From NCBI RefSeq assembly GCF_014472415.1, contig NZ_JACSZV010000004.1, positions 186,001 through 250,000 on the forward strand: a DNA stretch of 64,000 bases. Direction: 5' to 3'. A program made the position numbers and the translations under genes. This document shows, in pieces, positions 26,510-35,312 of this stretch. The notes below the pieces were generated by a model. The model worked only from the letters and a program-made list of their open reading frames with translations. It made no database searches and had not been told where the DNA came from. The first letter of the stretch is position 1; each line of letters opens with the position of its first letter. This stretch comes from Pseudomonas sp. N40(2020). Lineage in GTDB: Bacteria; Pseudomonadota; Gammaproteobacteria; Pseudomonadales; Pseudomonadaceae.

Positions 26510-27988
26510 ATGGCTATGGACTTGACCAGCGTGCTGCTCGGTCTCGCAGGGGCGGGGCTGCCGCTGCTGGCGTTGGCCTGGCAACTGCAACGCCGGGCGA
26601 GCGACCGACAAGCCGAGGTGGCGTTGCTTGAAGAGCGGCTGGCCATGGCGCAACTGGCGCAGGACGGGCTCAACGCTCAACTCGATGCCAGCCGTGACGA
26701 AGTTGCCGATCTCGGCCAGGCCAACGCGGCCAAGCAAGCTGATCTGGCGGCCCTGCGCCGCGAAGTCGAGTTGCTGCAAATCGAGCGCGACGACGCCCGT
26801 GATGCCTCTCACGCCTGGAACCTCGAACGCGCCAACAAAGAGGCGGAACTGCGTCGCCTCGACGCTCAGGCGGCTTCGCTGAACGCCGAGCTGCGTGAAC
26901 AACAGGAAAGCCATCAACAACGCCTCGACGACCTGCAAGGTTCGCGCGATGAGCTGCGTGCGCAGTTCGCCGAGCTGGCAGGCAAGATCTTCGACGAGCG
27001 CGAACAGCGTTTCGCCGAGACCAGTCAGCAGCGCCTCGGCCAGTTGCTCGATCCGTTGAAAGAACGCATTCAGTCTTTCGAAAAGCGCGTGGAGGAAAGC
27101 TATCAGGCCGAAGCCCGAGAGCGCTTCTCGCTGGCCAAGGAACTGGAGCGCTTGCAGGCGCTCAACCTGCGCCTGAGTGACGAAGCGACCAACCTGACCC
27201 GTGCACTGAAAGGCCAGAAAACCCAGGGCAACTGGGGCGAGCTGATCCTTGAGCGCGTGCTGGAACACGCAGGTCTCGAGAAGGGCCGCGAGTACCAGAC
27301 CCAGGTCAACCTCAAAGGCCCGGATGGCGAGCGCTTCCAGCCGGATGTGATCATTTATCTGCCGGGCGACAAACAAGTGGTGGTCGACTCCAAGGTCAGC
27401 CTCACGGCGTATCAACAGTACGTTGCCGCCGACGACGACACGCTTGGGCAGATCGCGATCAAACAGCACGTGCTGTCCCTGCGAAATCACGTCAAAGGCC
27501 TCGCCGGCAAGGATTACAAGCGCCTGGAAGGCCTGCACAGTCTCGATTTCGTCTTGCTGTTCGTACCGATCGAAGCGGCGTTTTCGGCGGCATTGCAGGC
27601 CGAGCCTTCGTTGTTTCAGGAGGCGTTCGATCGCAACATCGTCATTGTCAGCCCGACCACGTTGCTGGCGACACTGCGCGTCATCGACAGCCTGTGGAAG
27701 CAGGAGCGCCAGAGTCAGAACGCCCGGGAAATCGCCGAGCGCGCCGGTTGGCTCTACGACAAGTTCGTGCTGTTCATTCAGGATCTGGACGAGGTCGGCA
27801 ATCGCCTGCAACAACTGGACAAAGCCTACAGCTCAGCACGCAACAAACTGACAGAAGGGCGCGGCAACCTGGTCAGCCGCAGTGAGCAGCTCAAACTGCT
27901 GGGCGCACGGGCTAGTAAGAGCTTGCCGGCGGATCTGCTGGAGCGGGCGATGACGGATGTCGATGGGCTGGTTGAGTTGCCGGAATAA
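26510..27988 (+). CDS. rmuC: DNA recombination protein RmuC
   Basis: RmuC is a membrane-anchored coiled-coil protein with a nuclease-like core that limits recombination at inverted repeats. The chosen ATG (26510) has GGAG 5 nt upstream; GTG 26504 and ATG 26516 are alternatives. The N-terminal helix LTSVLLGLAGAGLPLLALAW is followed by a coiled coil of about 150 residues rich in Glu, Leu and Arg. The RmuC core begins around 230 with NWGELILERVLEHAGLEKGR, then PDVIIYLPGDKQVVVDSKVS and IVSPTTLLATLRVIDSLWKQ. About 492 residues, normal for the family. Confidence 0.95.
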   Translation: MAMDLTSVLLGLAGAGLPLLALAWQLQRRASDRQAEVALLEERLAMAQLAQDGLNAQLDASRDEVADLGQANAAKQADLAALRREVELLQIERDDARDASHAWNLERANKEAELRRLDAQAASLNAELREQQESHQQRLDDLQGSRDELRAQFAELAGKIFDEREQRFAETSQQRLGQLLDPLKERIQSFEKRVEESYQAEARERFSLAKELERLQALNLRLSDEATNLTRALKGQKTQGNWGELILERVLEHAGLEKGREYQTQVNLKGPDGERFQPDVIIYLPGDKQVVVDSKVSLTAYQQYVAADDDTLGQIAIKQHVLSLRNHVKGLAGKDYKRLEGLHSLDFVLLFVPIEAAFSAALQAEPSLFQEAFDRNIVIVSPTTLLATLRVIDSLWKQERQSQNAREIAERAGWLYDKFVLFIQDLDEVGNRLQQLDKAYSSARNKLTEGRGNLVSRSEQLKLLGARASKSLPADLLERAMTDVDGLVELPE

Positions 27989-28001
27989 AGATCTTGTGCT
28001 T

Positions 28002-31000
28002 TTAAAGCGGCAAATACCGCCTCAACAGCGCCCGCAACGCCGCCGGTTTCACCGGTTTGGCCAGATAATCCAGCCCCGCCGCATGCACCTGCGCGACCAT
28101 CTCTGGTCGCCCATCGGCACTGATCACCACACCCGGCACCGGCTCACCCAGACGCGTACGCAACCACGCCATCAGTTCGGTGCCGGTATCGCCGTGATCC
28201 AGGTGATAGTCGACCAACGCCAGTTGCGGCCGCACCCCGTCACTGAGCAGCGCCTCACATTCCTCGCGATTGCGCGCTGTCCAGACCTGACAGCCCCAGC
28301 GACTCAACAGGCTGTTCATGCCGATCAGAATGCTGTCTTCGTTATCGATGCACAGCACCCGGGCGCCGCTTGGCAACTTGCCGTTCAGCTCGACAGCAGC
28401 GCTCGCCGGCAGAGTCTGCGTGCGAGCCAGCGGCACACTGACACTGAACACGCTGCCGCGCCCTGGCCATGAACGTACACGCAGGGTATGGCCGAGTACG
28501 CGACACAAACCATCAGCGATCGCCAAGCCCAGTCCCAGGCCTTTTTCGGCGCGGGTCTGATGGCTGTCGAGGCGTTTGAACTCTTCGAAAATCACCTGCT
28601 GCTTGTCTTCCGGAATACCCGGCCCGCGATCCCATACCTCCAGACACAACTCCCCACCACGTCGCCGCACACCCAGCAGCACCGGGCCTTTGGCGTAGCG
28701 GAAAGCGTTGGTCAGGAAGTTTTGCAGAATCCGCCGCAGCAACTTGATGTCGCTGTCGATGCGCAAATGGCTGCCACGCACACGGAAGCTCAAACCTTGT
28801 TCCTGCGCCAGCGCCTTGAACTCGGCACCTAGGGTGTCGAACAGCTCATTGACCGCAAACGCCTTGCGATCCGGGTTGATCTTGCCGTTTTCCAGGCGGG
28901 AAATGTCCAGCAGATCACTGATCAGGTCTTCAGCCGAACGCAGCGAGCTGTCGAGGTGGTGAACCAGTTTCTGCGCCTCGCTGCTCAAACCGTCGTCCTG
29001 ATGGGAGAGGGCGGCAGAGAACAGCCGCGCGGCGTTCAACGGTTGCATCAAGTCATGGCTGACTGCCGCGAGAAAGCGGGTTTTCGACTGGTTGGCGGCC
29101 TCGGCGGTGCCCTTGGCTTCGGTCAAGGCGACGTTGAGTTGCGAGAGCTCTTGAGTCCGCTCACTGACCCGTTGCTCCAGCCCCTCGTTGGCCTCGGTCA
29201 GCGCCTGCTCGGCTTCACGGAACGCGGTGATGTCAGTAAAACTCATGACGAAACCGCCGCCGGGCATCGGGTTGCCGATCAGCTCGATCACCCGGCCGTT
29301 GGGGAACAGTCGTTCAGACGTATGCGCGCGGCCCTGACGCATCCAGTGCAGGCGTCGGGCGACGTGGACTTCCGCTTCGCCGGGGCCGCACAAACCGCGT
29401 TCGGCGTTGTAGCGAATGATGTCGGCGATTGGCCGGCCGACGCTGATCAGGCCGTCCGGGTAGTTGAACAGCTCCAGATAGCGCCGATTCCACGCCACCA
29501 GTTTCAGCGACTGGTCGACCACGCTGATGCCCTGGGTGATGTTCTCGATGGCGCCTTGCAGCAGGGCGCGGTTGAACTGCAACACTTCCGAGGCTTCGTC
29601 AGCAATTCGGACGACATCCTCCAACTGCATTTCCCGACCTTCGATGGCGGCTTTTACTACCGCTCTTGTCGAAGAGGCGCCGAGGACACCCGCCAGCAAT
29701 CGCTCGGTGTGGGCGATCCATTCACCGTCGGCGTTCTGATTCGGGTTGAAGCCTTTGCCTTGGCGGTAAGCGAAACGGATAAAGCTTTGCCGCGCGCGTT
29801 CTTCACCGACAAAGCGTGCTGCCAGTTGCAGCAAATCATCAATCTGCACCGCCAGCATCGAGCGCGCACTCGGCCGCGCGCTGATTTCCTGGCCGATGAA
29901 ACGCCCGGCCTGCCAGTGCTCCGACACTCGTGTGCGAGACAGCACCGAAACCCAGGCGAACAACGTGAAGTTGCCCGCCAGCGACAGCACCACGCCTTGG
30001 GTCAACGGCGTGATTGGCAGATTCAACGGGTTGCTGTGCAGCCACGCCAGACCGGGGAACGTGTCCAGCGGCCAGCCGAGGCTGCGCGCGGCAATCGGCA
30101 GGATCAATGTGTAAAACCACAAGAAGGTGCCCGTAGCGAGACCGGCAAACACGCCGCGACGGTTGGCTTGTTTCCAGTACAGTGCGCCGAGCATGGCCGG
30201 GGCCAGTTGCGTCACCGCGGCGAAGGCGATCTGGCCGATGGTCGCCAGGCTGGCGGTGGAGCCGAGCAAGCGATAGGCGACGTAAGCCAGCAGCAGAATC
30301 ACTACGATGCTGACTCGGCGCACCGACAGCATCCACTGGCGGAACACTTCAAACGGGCGCTCGGCGTTGTTGCGCCGCAATAGCCACGGCAACAGCATGT
30401 CGTTGGAGACCATGGTCGACAGCGCCACGCTGGCGACGATGACCATGCCGGTCGCCGCCGAAGCGCCGCCGATAAACGCCAGCATCGCCAGCGCCGGATG
30501 GGCCTGGGCCAGTGGGAGGCTGATCACGAACGAGTCCGGCAGCACATCGCTCGGCAGCAGCATCTGACCGGCGAGGGCGATAGGGACTACAAACAGCGCG
30601 GCCAAGGCGAGGTAAGCCGGAAACACCCATTTGGCCAGGCGCAGATCCTGCGGGTCGATGTTCTCGACCACCGTGACGTGAAACTGTCGTGGCAAACAAA
30701 TGATCGCCATCATCGCCACGCCGGTCTGTACCACCATCGACGGCCAATTAATCGTTTCCTTCCAGTATTCCTCAAGGCGCGGGGCGAGCATCGCCTGATT
30801 GAACAAATCGTCGAAGCCGTCATACAGGCCATAAGTGACGAAGGCGCCGACGGCGAGAAACGCGAACAGCTTGACCAAAGACTCAAAGGCAATCGCCAGC
30901 ACCATGCCACGGTGGTGTTCCGTGGCGTCGAGGTTGCGTGTGCCGAAGACGATGGTGAACAGCGCCAGCACCAGCGACACGATCAGCGCGGTGTCCTGGG

Positions 31001-31472
31001 CGCGGGTGCCCATCGCGTCGGCACCGGCGCCGATCAACAGGTTTACACCGAGGACGATGCCTTTGAGTTGCAGGGCGATATAGGGGAGGACGCCGACCAG
31101 GCAGATCAGCGCCACGACCACCGCCAGCGATTGCGATTTGCCGTAGCGTGCGGCGATGAAGTCGGCGATGGAGGTGATGTTCTCCTGTTTACTGATCATC
31201 ACCATTTTTTGCAGAACCCACGGCGCGCCGACTAACAGCAAAATCGGCCCGAGGTAAATCGGCAGGAATGACCACAACTGTTCGGCGGCCTGGCCAACCG
31301 CGCCGAAGAATGTCCAACTGGTGCAATAAACCGCCAGCGACAGGCTGTACACCCAGGCACGCACTCGCGGCGGCAGCGGCGCACTGCGACGGTCGCCGTA
31401 GAAGGCGATGGCGAACATGATGGCCATATAGGCCAGGGCGACGACGGCGATCAGCCCGGTGGACAACGGCAT
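28002..31472 (-). CDS. Sodium:solute symporter-domain hybrid sensor kinase (CrbS/MxtR type)
   Basis: A 1156-residue hybrid kinase. The start at 31472 (MPLSTGLIAVV) has GGGAG 7 nt upstream; the longer frame adds a Cys-rich leader. Residues about 1-490 form an SSS/SLC5 transporter-like domain (MISKQENITSIADFIAARYG, AFIGGASAATGMVIVASVAL). A PAS domain lies at about 640-770, then HisKA with the phospho-His in FLAAVSHDLMQPLNAARLF near 811, HATPase (DRGPGIPEDKQ, GLGLGLAIADGL) to about 1020, and a receiver with Asp in LALVDYHLDHGDTG near 1088. This architecture and size match CrbS/MxtR, which controls acetyl-CoA synthetase and acetate use with CrbR. No response regulator gene is adjacent. Confidence 0.9.
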   Translation of the reverse strand: MPLSTGLIAVVALAYMAIMFAIAFYGDRRSAPLPPRVRAWVYSLSLAVYCTSWTFFGAVGQAAEQLWSFLPIYLGPILLLVGAPWVLQKMVMISKQENITSIADFIAARYGKSQSLAVVVALICLVGVLPYIALQLKGIVLGVNLLIGAGADAMGTRAQDTALIVSLVLALFTIVFGTRNLDATEHHRGMVLAIAFESLVKLFAFLAVGAFVTYGLYDGFDDLFNQAMLAPRLEEYWKETINWPSMVVQTGVAMMAIICLPRQFHVTVVENIDPQDLRLAKWVFPAYLALAALFVVPIALAGQMLLPSDVLPDSFVISLPLAQAHPALAMLAFIGGASAATGMVIVASVALSTMVSNDMLLPWLLRRNNAERPFEVFRQWMLSVRRVSIVVILLLAYVAYRLLGSTASLATIGQIAFAAVTQLAPAMLGALYWKQANRRGVFAGLATGTFLWFYTLILPIAARSLGWPLDTFPGLAWLHSNPLNLPITPLTQGVVLSLAGNFTLFAWVSVLSRTRVSEHWQAGRFIGQEISARPSARSMLAVQIDDLLQLAARFVGEERARQSFIRFAYRQGKGFNPNQNADGEWIAHTERLLAGVLGASSTRAVVKAAIEGREMQLEDVVRIADEASEVLQFNRALLQGAIENITQGISVVDQSLKLVAWNRRYLELFNYPDGLISVGRPIADIIRYNAERGLCGPGEAEVHVARRLHWMRQGRAHTSERLFPNGRVIELIGNPMPGGGFVMSFTDITAFREAEQALTEANEGLEQRVSERTQELSQLNVALTEAKGTAEAANQSKTRFLAAVSHDLMQPLNAARLFSAALSHQDDGLSSEAQKLVHHLDSSLRSAEDLISDLLDISRLENGKINPDRKAFAVNELFDTLGAEFKALAQEQGLSFRVRGSHLRIDSDIKLLRRILQNFLTNAFRYAKGPVLLGVRRRGGELCLEVWDRGPGIPEDKQQVIFEEFKRLDSHQTRAEKGLGLGLAIADGLCRVLGHTLRVRSWPGRGSVFSVSVPLARTQTLPASAAVELNGKLPSGARVLCIDNEDSILIGMNSLLSRWGCQVWTARNREECEALLSDGVRPQLALVDYHLDHGDTGTELMAWLRTRLGEPVPGVVISADGRPEMVAQVHAAGLDYLAKPVKPAALRALLRRYLPL

Positions 31473-31625
31473 GCAACACTCCCGACAGAAGACTCCCCGG
31501 CACTCCTGCCCGGGCGGACAGTCTCGCATGAGTGCGGCGGTTAGTCAGTGTCGACCAAGGTCGTGGCGTGGCGTGGCGTCGCAGGCGGGGAATCGGGTGG
31601 TTTTTATGGTGGCCGGGCGGGCCTT

Positions 31626-31766
31626 TTCGCGAGCAAGCTCACTCCCACAGAGTTCAGCATCGTTCACAAAATCTCTGTAGGAGCTGTCGAGTGAAACGAG
31701 GCTGCGATCTTTTGATCTTAAAAATCAAGATCAACAGATCGCAGCGTGCCGCAGCTCCTACATGGC
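31626..31766. repeat. Composite REP region
   Basis: A half copy of the TCGCGAGCAAGCTCACTCCC family (31627-31646) is followed by a degenerate doublet of the TGTAGGAGCTG...GATCGCAGC family (31675-31766), with AAGATC repeats between the arms. The left arm carries GTCGAGTGAAACGAGGC instead of GCCGAAGGC. It separates the kinase and TetR genes. Confidence 0.75.
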
Positions 31767-31773
31767 TATTGAG

Positions 31774-32316
31774 TCAGGCCTGCTGTAATGCGATATCAAT
31801 CAACCGATGCAGCTCTTCCACCTCCAGCGCCGACGCTGAAAACAGAATCCGGAACACCACCGGCGCCACCACCAGATTGATCAGCCGATCAACACTCGGC
31901 GCCGTTTCATCGGGGTGCCGTTCGATGATGGTCTGCAACTGCGCCCCGATAATCGTCACGCAATACCCCGGCGTCGCGCTCGCCTGCACGTCGCGCATCA
32001 TGTTGCGGCCCGGCTCGGAACTCATCTCGTCGAGGTATTGCTCGGCCCACGCGCGGACATCGCTACGCAGGCTACCGGTTTGCGCCGGCTCGCTGTCGGG
32101 ACGCATGCGAGCGAGGGCGACGTCGGCCAGCAACGCCGCCAGATCGCCCCAGCGCCGATAAATCGTCGATGGCGTCACCCCGGCGCGCGCCGCGATTTGC
32201 GGCACGGTCACAGTTGAACGCTCCTGTTCTTGCAGAAGCGCGCGGACTGCCGAGTGAATCGACTCTTGCACCCGGGCACTGCGACCGCCCGGGCGTAAAC
32301 CTTCTTTAATAGCCAT
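31774..32316 (-). CDS. TetR/AcrR family transcriptional regulator
   Basis: A 180-residue regulator with an N-terminal TetR DNA-binding domain: STVTVPQIAARAGVTPSTIY followed by RRWGDLAALLADVAL. The C-terminal ligand part has RMRPDSEPAQTGSLRSDVRA and helices typical of the TetR_C_11-like group. It is divergent from an MFS gene at 32408, the usual arrangement for a repressor and its exporter target. The 91-bp shared region carries a 17-bp perfect inverted repeat, described separately. Confidence 0.93.
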   Translation of the reverse strand: MAIKEGLRPGGRSARVQESIHSAVRALLQEQERSTVTVPQIAARAGVTPSTIYRRWGDLAALLADVALARMRPDSEPAQTGSLRSDVRAWAEQYLDEMSSEPGRNMMRDVQASATPGYCVTIIGAQLQTIIERHPDETAPSVDRLINLVVAPVVFRILFSASALEVEELHRLIDIALQQA

Positions 32317-32362
32317 GCGGCAGACCTTAACACAAAGAATTTGCTTTAAGCGTTGGGCGGTA

Positions 32363-32405
32363 GCACACTCCGCAAAAGCAAAAAATTAGCTTTTGCGGAG
32401 TGTGC
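32363..32405. promoter_or_regulatory. 17-bp perfect inverted repeat over the MFS ribosome binding site
   Basis: GCACACTCCGCAAAAGC (32363-32379) and GCTTTTGCGGAGTGTGC (32389-32405) are exact inverses around a 9-bp AT-only spacer. The right arm contains GGAG, the likely ribosome binding site of the MFS gene, whose ATG is at 32408. It could be a TetR operator or an RNA hairpin hiding the site. Confidence 0.85.
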
Positions 32406-32407
32406 AC

Positions 32408-33595
32408 ATGAATAGTCCCGTTTCCCATCGCTTGAACCTGTGGTTTCTGGCGATCACCTTACTCAGTTTTCTCGCCGCTTCCACCGCGCCGACGCCGTTG
32501 TATCACCTGTATCAGGATCAACTGCACTTCTCGGCAGCGGTGCTGACCCTGATTTTCGGTGTCTACGCGTTGAGCCTGCTGGCGGCTCTACTGACCGTCG
32601 GTTCGCTCTCGGATCATTTGGGACGCAAACCGGTGATCTTCACCGCGGTGCTGCTCAATGCGCTGGCGATGTTGCTGTTTATCTATGCCGACAGCGTCAG
32701 TTGGTTGATCGGAGCGCGGGTGCTGCAAGGTTTTGCCACCGGCATGGCCACTGCGGTGTTAAGTGCGACGCTGCTCGATACTGACCGCCAGCACGGGCCA
32801 TTGATTAATAGCGTTGCCCCGTTGCTCGGGATGGCATTGGGGGCAATGGGCTGTGGTTTGCTGGCCGAATTTGCCCCGGCGCCGTTGCAACTGACTTACT
32901 GGCTGCTGCTCGCGCTGTTTGTGGGGCAGGCGTTGTACGTCTGGCGCCTGCCGGAAAGCATTACGCCGCAAGTCGGGGCGTGGGCCTCGTTGCGGCCGAC
33001 TTTGCATGTACCGGTTCAGGCCCGTGCCACGTTGTGGCGAGTGCTGCCGCTGAACACCGCGACCTGGGCGCTCGGCGGTTTTTACGCATCGCTGGCGCCA
33101 TCGCTGGTGCGCACCGCCACCGGTTCCACCTCCAACCTGATCGGTGGCGCGACCGTGGCGGCGTTGACAGTGACTGGTGCGCTGATGATTTTCACCTTGC
33201 GTAATGGTGCCGCCACTCGGGCTTTGCAGATAGGTGCAAGCTTGCTGCCGAGCGGTCTGGTGCTGATTCTGCTGGGTGTGCACAGCGCCAGTCTGTCGCT
33301 GTTTTTCCTCGGTACGCTGGTCGCCGGTTGTGGTTTTGGTTCAGGCTTCCTCGGCGCGGTACGCAGCCTGGTGCCGCTGGCATTGCCCCATGAACGGGCC
33401 GGGTTGATGTCGGCGTATTACGTGTTGAGCTATCTGGCGTTTTGCTTACCGGCTCTGCTGGCAGGACATTTCACCCATAGCCTCGGACTGCTTGCCATGA
33501 CCGATGTGTATGGCGGGGTACTCATCGTACTGGCCGTCGGTGCTTTGTTGCTCAGTCTGCGTCCGCAATCGGCCAAGGTGTGCGGCGCTCCATAA
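32408..33595 (+). CDS. MFS transporter, divergent from TetR
   Basis: A 395-residue MFS protein starting at MNSPVSHRLNLWFLAITLLS. Typical features are TAPTPLYHLYQDQLHFSAAV, the loop 2-3 motif GSLSDHLGRKPVIFTAVLLN, and GARVLQGFATGMATAVLSAT, seen in drug/metabolite exporters of the DHA1 group. The start at 32408 is the first ATG after the ribosome binding site buried in the 17-bp inverted repeat. Control by the divergent TetR protein is likely. Substrate unknown. Confidence 0.9.
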   Translation: MNSPVSHRLNLWFLAITLLSFLAASTAPTPLYHLYQDQLHFSAAVLTLIFGVYALSLLAALLTVGSLSDHLGRKPVIFTAVLLNALAMLLFIYADSVSWLIGARVLQGFATGMATAVLSATLLDTDRQHGPLINSVAPLLGMALGAMGCGLLAEFAPAPLQLTYWLLLALFVGQALYVWRLPESITPQVGAWASLRPTLHVPVQARATLWRVLPLNTATWALGGFYASLAPSLVRTATGSTSNLIGGATVAALTVTGALMIFTLRNGAATRALQIGASLLPSGLVLILLGVHSASLSLFFLGTLVAGCGFGSGFLGAVRSLVPLALPHERAGLMSAYYVLSYLAFCLPALLAGHFTHSLGLLAMTDVYGGVLIVLAVGALLLSLRPQSAKVCGAP

Positions 33596-33647
33596 CCGCA
33601 GCGCTTTCGGTTAGCCTTGCCCAGTCATTCTGTTCTCGGATCCACTC

Positions 33648-33959
33648 ATGAAGATTATTCGCAGCAAGGCCTTCACCGCCGACCGAGCCTGGGGCGCACT
33701 CGATATCGCCAACATGAACGGCATCACCACACGTCTGCACTGGACCGATCAACCGTATAAATGGCACATCAATGACGGCGAAGAAGTGTTCGTGGTGCTC
33801 GATGGGCAAGTACAGATGCGCTATCGCGAAAACGGTGAGGAAAAGCAGACGTTGCTCGAAGTCGGGGACATCTTCCACGCCTCGGTCGGCACCGAACACG
33901 TCGCCCATCCGCAGGGCGCGGCGCGGATTCTGGTGATCGAGAGCGAAGGCAGCGTCTGA
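33648..33959 (+). CDS. Cupin domain protein
   Basis: A 103-residue single-domain cupin. Cupin motif 1 is seen in YKWHINDGEEVFVVLDGQVQ (His, Glu) and motif 2 in GDIFHASVGTEHVAHPQG (His). Such small cupins bind a divalent metal and may be enzymes or sensors; no function is shown. It lies 52 bp after the MFS gene on the same strand and could be co-transcribed. Confidence 0.88.
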   Translation: MKIIRSKAFTADRAWGALDIANMNGITTRLHWTDQPYKWHINDGEEVFVVLDGQVQMRYRENGEEKQTLLEVGDIFHASVGTEHVAHPQGAARILVIESEGSV

Positions 33960-34061
33960 CTGCTTATCTATAAAACAGATAACAGTTAGAGAAATTACCC
34001 GTTATATAGATATTCGATTCAGATCTACCATGGGCTCAACCTCAACAGAGGACAGGAGTTC

Positions 34062-35216
34062 ATGATGACTTGCCCTAACAGCGTTAAACCCGGCATCAAG
34101 CCGTTCAGCCAACTTCAGCATCCGCGCGAAGTGATCCGCCAATTCACCCCGAACTGGTTTGCCGCCACCATGGGCACCGGCGTGCTGGCTCTGGCGTTGG
34201 CGAATTTACCGGTCGCGATTCCGGGTTTACACGCCGTGGCCGAAGGGCTATGGCTGTTCAACATTCTGTTGTTCACGTTGTTTACCGCTGCCTATGCCGC
34301 CCGCTGGATTCTGTTCTTCGATGAAGCGCGGCGGATTTTTGGCCACTCCACTGTGTCGATGTTCTTCGGCACCATTCCCATGGGCCTGGCGACAATCATT
34401 AACGGCTTTCTGCTGTTCGGCCTGCCGCGCTGGGGCAATGGCGTCATCCATCTCGCCGAAGTGCTGTGGTGGATTGACGTGGCGATGTCGCTGGCCTGTG
34501 GCGTGTTGATCCCCTACATGATGTTTACCCGTCAGGAACACAGCATCGACCAGATGACGGCCGTTTGGCTGTTGCCCGTGGTAGCCGCAGAAGTAGCTGC
34601 GGCCAGCGGTGGATTGCTCGCACCGCACCTGAGCGATGCCCACTCGCAACTGGTGGTGCTGACCACAAGCTACGTGCTCTGGGCATTTTCCCTACCGGTC
34701 GCGTTCAGCATTCTGACGATCCTGTTGCTGCGCATGGCCCTGCACAAACTGCCCCACGAAAACATGGCCGCATCGAGCTGGCTGGCCCTGGGCCCAATCG
34801 GCACCGGTGCGCTGGGCATGCTCCTGCTGGGCGCTGATGCGCCGGCCATCTTCGCCGCCAACGGTTTGCCGGGTATTGGTGAAATCGCTGCGGGCCTTGG
34901 TTTGGTGGCCGGGATCACGCTGTGGGGCTTCGGTCTGTGGTGGATGCTGATGGCGCTGCTGATTACCGTGCGCTATCTGCGAGACGGCATTCCTTTCAAC
35001 CTGGGTTGGTGGGGCTTTACCTTCCCGTTGGGCGTTTATTCGCTGGCAACGCTGAAACTTGCCAGCACCTTGAACCTCGGCTTTTTCAGTGTGGTCGGCT
35101 GCGTGCTGGTGGCGTTGCTGGCGGTAATGTGGCTGATTGTGGGCAAACGGACGGTGCAAGGTGCGTGGCGTGGCGAGCTGTTTGTCTCACCCTGCATTGC
35201 AGGTTTGAAGAAATAA
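34062..35216 (+). CDS. TDT family (TehA/SLAC1-like) transporter
   Basis: A 384-residue membrane protein of the tellurite-resistance/dicarboxylate (TDT) family with about ten helices. The conserved start of the fold is NWFAATMGTGVLALALANLP, and later PIGTGALGMLLLG and GLWWMLMALLITVRYLRDGI fit the family (C4-dicarboxylate/malate and sulfite exporters, SLAC1 channels). AGGAG lies right before a double ATG; 34062 or 34065 may be used. Substrate is unknown, most likely an anion. Monocistronic. Confidence 0.9.
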   Translation: MMTCPNSVKPGIKPFSQLQHPREVIRQFTPNWFAATMGTGVLALALANLPVAIPGLHAVAEGLWLFNILLFTLFTAAYAARWILFFDEARRIFGHSTVSMFFGTIPMGLATIINGFLLFGLPRWGNGVIHLAEVLWWIDVAMSLACGVLIPYMMFTRQEHSIDQMTAVWLLPVVAAEVAAASGGLLAPHLSDAHSQLVVLTTSYVLWAFSLPVAFSILTILLLRMALHKLPHENMAASSWLALGPIGTGALGMLLLGADAPAIFAANGLPGIGEIAAGLGLVAGITLWGFGLWWMLMALLITVRYLRDGIPFNLGWWGFTFPLGVYSLATLKLASTLNLGFFSVVGCVLVALLAVMWLIVGKRTVQGAWRGELFVSPCIAGLKK

Positions 35217-35312
35217 CCTGAAAAGTTTAGGTAAGGTGTGGCCTGGATCGCGGTTCGAGATTCCAATACAAGAACCCAGGCCTCACTACCCAACATCAGG
35301 GAAACACGGAAG

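Noticed and set aside
28956..30383. Plus-strand frame of 475 codons opposite the hybrid kinase
   Set aside because: Gln/Arg/His-rich antisense translation of a GC-rich gene, with no domain.
33963..33981. TTATCT/AGATAA inverted repeat between the cupin and TDT genes
   Set aside because: Only 6-bp arms in an AT-rich stretch; could be chance or a weak terminator.
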